Source of the DNA: Brumimicrobium glaciale
Lineage (GTDB): Bacteria; Bacteroidota; Bacteroidia; Flavobacteriales_D; Crocinitomicaceae
Length of the DNA stretch: 64,000 nucleotides
NCBI RefSeq assembly: GCF_004152935.1
Contig: NZ_SETE01000004.1
Span: forward strand, 1 to 64,000
Reading direction: 5' to 3'
Shown here: positions 60,349 through 64,000 of the stretch, in pieces
Numbering within the stretch: position 1 is the first letter of the stretch
Layout of the letters: every line of letters starts with the position of its first letter
Position numbers and translations under genes: made by a program
Notes under the pieces: generated by a model
Database searches by the model: none
The model's input: the letters and a program-made list of their open reading frames with translations, nothing else
What the model was told of the DNA's origin: nothing

Positions 60349-61272
60349 ATGATTTCTCCAGTTCAACTTTCGTACATTTTTGCCTTACTGAAACACAAGA
60401 ATTTTCAACGTGCTGCTGATGCTTGTCATGTTACTCAACCTACGCTCTCTATGCAACTCAAAAAAGCAGAAGATACTTTGGGTTATAAAATCATCAATAG
60501 AGATACGAATCCAATTTCTTTAACCGATTCGGGAAAAAAGCTTTATCCGCATTTATCTGCAATTCAATCGGCTTATGATGAATTGGATGTTCAAATTCAA
60601 AGACTAAAAGGAACTTATAAATCAGAGATTAGAATTGGAATTATACCTACGATATCAAATTATCTAGTTCCTGAATTGTATGCGAAATGGCAAGACCAAA
60701 TTGGAGATGTTCATTTAGACATTAGCGAATTGACTTCCCCTAACCTATTGGCGGCTTTAAAGAATAAAACAATTGATTTTGGAATTATGGCTGGTCCAGT
60801 CGATGACTTAAGTTTAGATCAGCAAATTTTATACAATGAAGAAGTGTTGATTTACGCACCTACTATAAAGGAGCAAACGATTCAATTGGATCAGTTGGAA
60901 AACGAACATCCATGGCTTTTGTCCGCAGGAAATTGTTTGAGAACACAAATGATTAATTTCTGTAAATTAGATAACGCTAAGAAGTCGGAATGGAATTACG
61001 AAGGAGGAAATCTTCATTTATTGACAAAAATGGTGGAACAAGAAGGTGGTTATACTTTAATACCCTTTTATTATCTACCGCATTTGAATTTGAATCCTAA
61101 TCACATTAAGAAAATTGTAGACCACACTCCTATCCGTCAAATTATAGGATTGAATTTAAAACGGAATACCAAAAAAGACGATATCGTGAAAATCATGAGG
61201 ATTATTCAAAGAAGTAAAAGTATGGGACAAAATGAATTGGAAAATGTGGAAGTTTTGCCTTGGGAAATATAA
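60349..61272 (+). CDS. oxyR: OxyR, hydrogen-peroxide-responsive LysR-type regulator
   Basis: From ATG 60349 (MISPVQLSYIFALLKH) the product is 307 residues. The N-terminal winged helix (about 5-62, NFQRAADACHVTQPTLSMQLK) is typical LysR-type. The redox pair Cys196 and Cys205 in GNCLRTQMINFC has the same spacing as E. coli OxyR Cys199/Cys208. It would form an intramolecular disulfide with H2O2 and activate the divergent peroxiredoxin operon. The upstream in-frame ATG 60247 would add a spurious leader. Confidence 0.92.
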   Translation: MISPVQLSYIFALLKHKNFQRAADACHVTQPTLSMQLKKAEDTLGYKIINRDTNPISLTDSGKKLYPHLSAIQSAYDELDVQIQRLKGTYKSEIRIGIIPTISNYLVPELYAKWQDQIGDVHLDISELTSPNLLAALKNKTIDFGIMAGPVDDLSLDQQILYNEEVLIYAPTIKEQTIQLDQLENEHPWLLSAGNCLRTQMINFCKLDNAKKSEWNYEGGNLHLLTKMVEQEGGYTLIPFYYLPHLNLNPNHIKKIVDHTPIRQIIGLNLKRNTKKDDIVKIMRIIQRSKSMGQNELENVEVLPWEI

Positions 61273-61398
61273 AACAGTATTGGGTTAGTGTATCGAGTAG
61301 TGAGAGGATTAGATATTGAAAAAAATATAAAAAAATGCAAATTTTGATTTCAGAAACTTATAATTTTATTATTTTAATAAGCGAATCAAAAAATAATT

Positions 61399-62349
61399 AT
61401 GGAAATTAAAAAATATTACGACATTTTATTAGAGAAATTAATCGGATGGTCTGAAGGATTGGTAAAGATGTTGCCCAACTTTGTACTTGCAATTATTGTA
61501 CTTGTTGCATTTGTTTTTGCAGGAAGACTCATTAGAAATATTGTCCAAAAGTTACTGCTAAAATCGCTCAATAACAAGTCTCTTTCATCAATAATATCAA
61601 AAGTTCTTTATGTTGTGATTCTTTCTATTGGTGCTTTTGCAGCGCTGAGTTTATTAAATCTCGATAAAACTGTTTCCTCATTATTAGCCGGTGCTGGAAT
61701 AATTGGTTTGGCACTTGGTTTTGCATTTCAAGATATTGCAACCAACTTTATTGCTGGATTCTTTATGGCTGTTAAACGCCCTTTCAAGATTGGCCAAGTT
61801 ATTCATTGTGAAGGTCACAGCGGTGTAATTAAACACATTGGAATTCGTACAACAGAAATCGCTTCGTTTCAAGGACAAGAGGTAATTATTCCAAATAAAA
61901 TGCTTTTCCAGAATCCGTTAATCAATGATTCTGAAAACACTTATAAACGTATCGACTTAAATGTTGGTGTTTCTTATGGAGTGGATTTAGAACGCGTTAG
62001 AGAAATTGCAATTAAAGCTGTGGAGAATACGCCCAACATAAATAAAGACAAAGATATTGATTTGGTTTATTTAGCTTTTGGAGGAAGTTCTATTGATTTC
62101 AGAATAATGATTTGGGTTGAATTTAAAAGTCAACTAGAATTTTTGAAAAGTCAAAGTGAAGCAATTATTGCCATTAAAAAAGCATTTGATAAAAATGACA
62201 TTATGATTCCTTTCCCAATCAGAACATTGGACTTTGGAATTAAAGGTGGTGAAAAGTTGAATGAGATTGTTGATTTTGATACTATAGGAAATGGAAATCA
62301 AAAGTCTGAGAATTCTTCGCAGAATAAAAATGGAAATCAAGGGTCATAA
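61399..62349 (+). CDS. Small-conductance mechanosensitive channel (MscS family)
   Basis: A 316-residue channel with three predicted N-terminal helices (about 25-105), the pore helix GAGIIGLALGFAFQDIATNFIAGFF and the beta domain (KRPFKIGQVI, IGIRTTEIAS, VIIPNK), then a C-terminal alpha/beta domain and a polar tail. It releases solutes upon osmotic downshock. Monocistronic by spacing. Confidence 0.92.
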   Translation: MEIKKYYDILLEKLIGWSEGLVKMLPNFVLAIIVLVAFVFAGRLIRNIVQKLLLKSLNNKSLSSIISKVLYVVILSIGAFAALSLLNLDKTVSSLLAGAGIIGLALGFAFQDIATNFIAGFFMAVKRPFKIGQVIHCEGHSGVIKHIGIRTTEIASFQGQEVIIPNKMLFQNPLINDSENTYKRIDLNVGVSYGVDLERVREIAIKAVENTPNINKDKDIDLVYLAFGGSSIDFRIMIWVEFKSQLEFLKSQSEAIIAIKKAFDKNDIMIPFPIRTLDFGIKGGEKLNEIVDFDTIGNGNQKSENSSQNKNGNQGS

Positions 62350-62499
62350 AGTTATCATCTGCTGATTTGGTGCTTATGAAAATGGAGGTTTTACAGCAAA
62401 GGAAACAAAATAAAAAGTAAAGATTCATATTATTCAATCAGGTAGAGAACTTTAAGAGTATTTTAGAGAAAGATATTACACAACTTAAATCTTATTAAA

Positions 62500-63384
62500 A
62501 TGATAAAATATTTCTTACTGTTCTTACCTTTATTATTCAATTGCCAATTATTTAGTCAAGATTTAGAATTAACAAAAAGCGTTATTAGTTCTAAAGGCAT
62601 ATCTAAAATTTCTTTCAAATCTCACAATTCCCAACCGATCTTTGAAGTTTATGATTTTTATGGGGATAACGTCCAGGTTGAAGTTGAATTGTTTTATGAT
62701 GAGAGAGGTTTCTTAATAGAATCGAAAGAAACGTACATTTTACGCACAGATACCACTTCCATTCAAAAGACTATATACTCATATAAAAATGACTCAATTT
62801 TTATGAGTGTAACTAAAGATTTGATTTGTGCAGAATATAGAGATATCAATGTTTGGGGACCAGACAGCACATGTTATTCAAATATCAGATTCAAACTATA
62901 CGAAAAAGAACCTCTTACCAAAAAATCAATCTTAAAGCTTTATGAAGCAGATGATGACTTAAATTTCTATTTCAATCATATATTTTTCAATGACGCTACA
63001 ACCAAACAAGACCTCGGTTTATACTTAAGAGAAATGAAATGGTATAGCCCTCAGCAAAATATCCATCATTTAAGTGAATCAGAATGTGCCAAATTACTAA
63101 TCGAAATTTTTATAGTTTATTCTTTCACTGAAGAATATGAGGATGAAAATGAATTCGGAGAAACTGTGACAGGAAATTTAAAAGGATTATATGATTTTAG
63201 GAAAGATGATTATATTGGAAATAAAGTATTCGATAGCAACAATGAGCTAAATATAGATTTATTTAGATCAGACATTCAAATAGTATCAAAAAAGAAAAAA
63301 TGGAGTAAAAGTTTAAAGAAAAACAATTCGATTTCAATGAAACTCCCTGAAAACTATCTAAAACTTAATTTCCAAGATAAATGA
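62500..63384 (+). CDS. Secreted protein of unknown function
   Basis: A 294-residue protein with a signal peptide ending LFSQ (about residue 19). The body is polar with beta-strand-like alternation and no recognised motif; it ends with a basic segment (KKKKWSKSLKKN). No lipobox or T9SS tail is visible. Alone on its strand between MscS and hemN. I cannot suggest a function. Confidence 0.6.
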   Translation: MIKYFLLFLPLLFNCQLFSQDLELTKSVISSKGISKISFKSHNSQPIFEVYDFYGDNVQVEVELFYDERGFLIESKETYILRTDTTSIQKTIYSYKNDSIFMSVTKDLICAEYRDINVWGPDSTCYSNIRFKLYEKEPLTKKSILKLYEADDDLNFYFNHIFFNDATTKQDLGLYLREMKWYSPQQNIHHLSESECAKLLIEIFIVYSFTEEYEDENEFGETVTGNLKGLYDFRKDDYIGNKVFDSNNELNIDLFRSDIQIVSKKKKWSKSLKKNNSISMKLPENYLKLNFQDK

Positions 63385-63442
63385 AAACAATCTTTTGTCT
63401 AGACATAATTTATATTCTAATAATTAAACTCATATTACAAAT

Positions 63443-63479
63443 TTCGTAATTCGTAATTCGTAATTTCCACATTCGTAAT
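63443..63479. repeat. Short tandem repeats TTCGTAAT
   Basis: Three consecutive 8-nt units (63443-63466) and a further separated one (63472-63479) upstream of hemN. Confidence 0.55.
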
Positions 63480-63561
63480 TGAATGAGAACTGACTTTAAT
63501 CATTTGTTTGTTCGTCTTATTAACACGATATTTGCCTTTGTAAATTAGATGAAGAGAGATT

Positions 63562-64000
63562 ATGTTAAGTGAAGAAATTATCAATAAATACAACGTTTCC
63601 AGTCCACGCTATACTTCTTATCCAACAATTTTAGATTGGAACAGAATGGAGTTTTCGGCAGCTGAATTCGCTCCTATATTTGTAAAAGCAGAACAAAATA
63701 AAAACCACAGTACAAGCGTATATGTTCACCTCCCATTCTGTGAGAGTTTGTGTACATTTTGTGGTTGTCATAAACACATTACCAAACAACACAGTGTTGA
63801 AGCACCTTATATTGATGCCGTTATTAAGGAATGGCAGATGTATGAAAAATTGAATGGAGAAAGCATTCAAGTTGATGAAATTCATTTAGGTGGTGGAACG
63901 CCGACTTTCTTCGCTGCAGCACAATTGAAAAGATTAATTGAAGCCATTAAAGTCAAAGTTGGACCAGATCCTTTGTTTAGTTTTGAAGGACATCCTAATC
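63562..64000 (+). CDS. hemN: Oxygen-independent coproporphyrinogen III oxidase, N-terminal part
   Basis: Open to the window end; the first 146 residues are seen from ATG 63562. The radical-SAM [4Fe-4S] site CESLCTFCGC has Cys60, Cys64 and Cys67 (CxxxCxxC), preceded by SVYVHLPF and followed by EIHLGGGTPT. It catalyses the anaerobic decarboxylation step of haem synthesis. The C-terminal half lies outside. Confidence 0.93.
   Translation, partial: MLSEEIINKYNVSSPRYTSYPTILDWNRMEFSAAEFAPIFVKAEQNKNHSTSVYVHLPFCESLCTFCGCHKHITKQHSVEAPYIDAVIKEWQMYEKLNGESIQVDEIHLGGGTPTFFAAAQLKRLIEAIKVKVGPDPLFSFEGHPN

Noticed and set aside
63443-63479. TTCGTAAT tandem units considered as a CRISPR-like array
   Set aside because: Units are contiguous 8-mers without spacers; no cas genes in the window.
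1-64000. tRNA, rRNA, tmRNA and RNase P genes
   Set aside because: No T-arm-like GTTCRAAT with matching acceptor stem, and no conserved cores of these RNAs, were recognised in any gap by eye.

Overview
The window looks like chromosome of a Bacteroidota member, most likely Flavobacteriales near the Crocinitomicaceae/Fluviicola group. The DNA is AT-rich and the -7 promoter boxes have the Bacteroidota form TAnnTTTG. Two proteins end in type IX secretion sorting domains, and families largely confined to this phylum occur (HYC_CC_PP, DUF5723, DUF6952, Haem_bd). The genus is an inference. I saw no tRNA, rRNA or CRISPR array.

Left edge (1-4.5 kb): the 3' end of a group II intron abuts a two-gene minus-strand operon. 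It encodes a caspase-fold protease with a central zinc-knuckle-like motif and a HEPN-motif protein, and resembles an uncharacterised defence module. Housekeeping-type genes follow (phosphotransferase, YccF protein, carbonic anhydrase).

Copper/silver island (6.9-24.2 kb, nearly all plus strand): DUF305 protein, HYC_CC_PP protein, CusA-CusC-CusB efflux genes, a DUF3347 lipoprotein, a haem-binding protein, an HMA-AraC fusion regulator, a universal stress protein, an ATP-cone/PD-(D/E)XK nuclease, a DUF302 protein, a CopB-type P-type ATPase, an APC permease, a CopZ-like HMA protein and an archaeal-type GAPDH. Together they would sense, bind and export Cu/Ag. The nuclease, permease and GAPDH are unexpected members.

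Envelope section (24.6-39.1 kb): a TonB-dependent receptor; a tightly overlapping four-gene locus (TolC-like protein fused to a glycoside-hydrolase-like domain, HlyD-type fusion protein, TackOD1 zinc protein with a degenerate C-terminal domain, processive GT2) that looks like a synthase-dependent polysaccharide machine; a NodB-like T9SS cargo; an OmpA-domain protein; and a T9SS cargo with a stop codon in its signal peptide.

39.1-52.2 kb: an ECF sigma/anti-sigma operon with a secreted TPR-like protein, an exonuclease-GIY-YIG fusion, a DUF5723 protein, and a minus-strand run lpxH - two TlpA-like genes - gatB - purine nucleoside phosphorylase - lpxK.

52.2-64 kb: an IS4-family element bounded exactly by a 103-bp direct repeat, a Dph6-like protein, a DUF6922/AbiEii toxin-antitoxin pair, gcvT, a peroxiredoxin/thioredoxin operon divergent from oxyR, an MscS channel and the start of hemN. 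Several families of short dispersed repeats fill the intergenic gaps.
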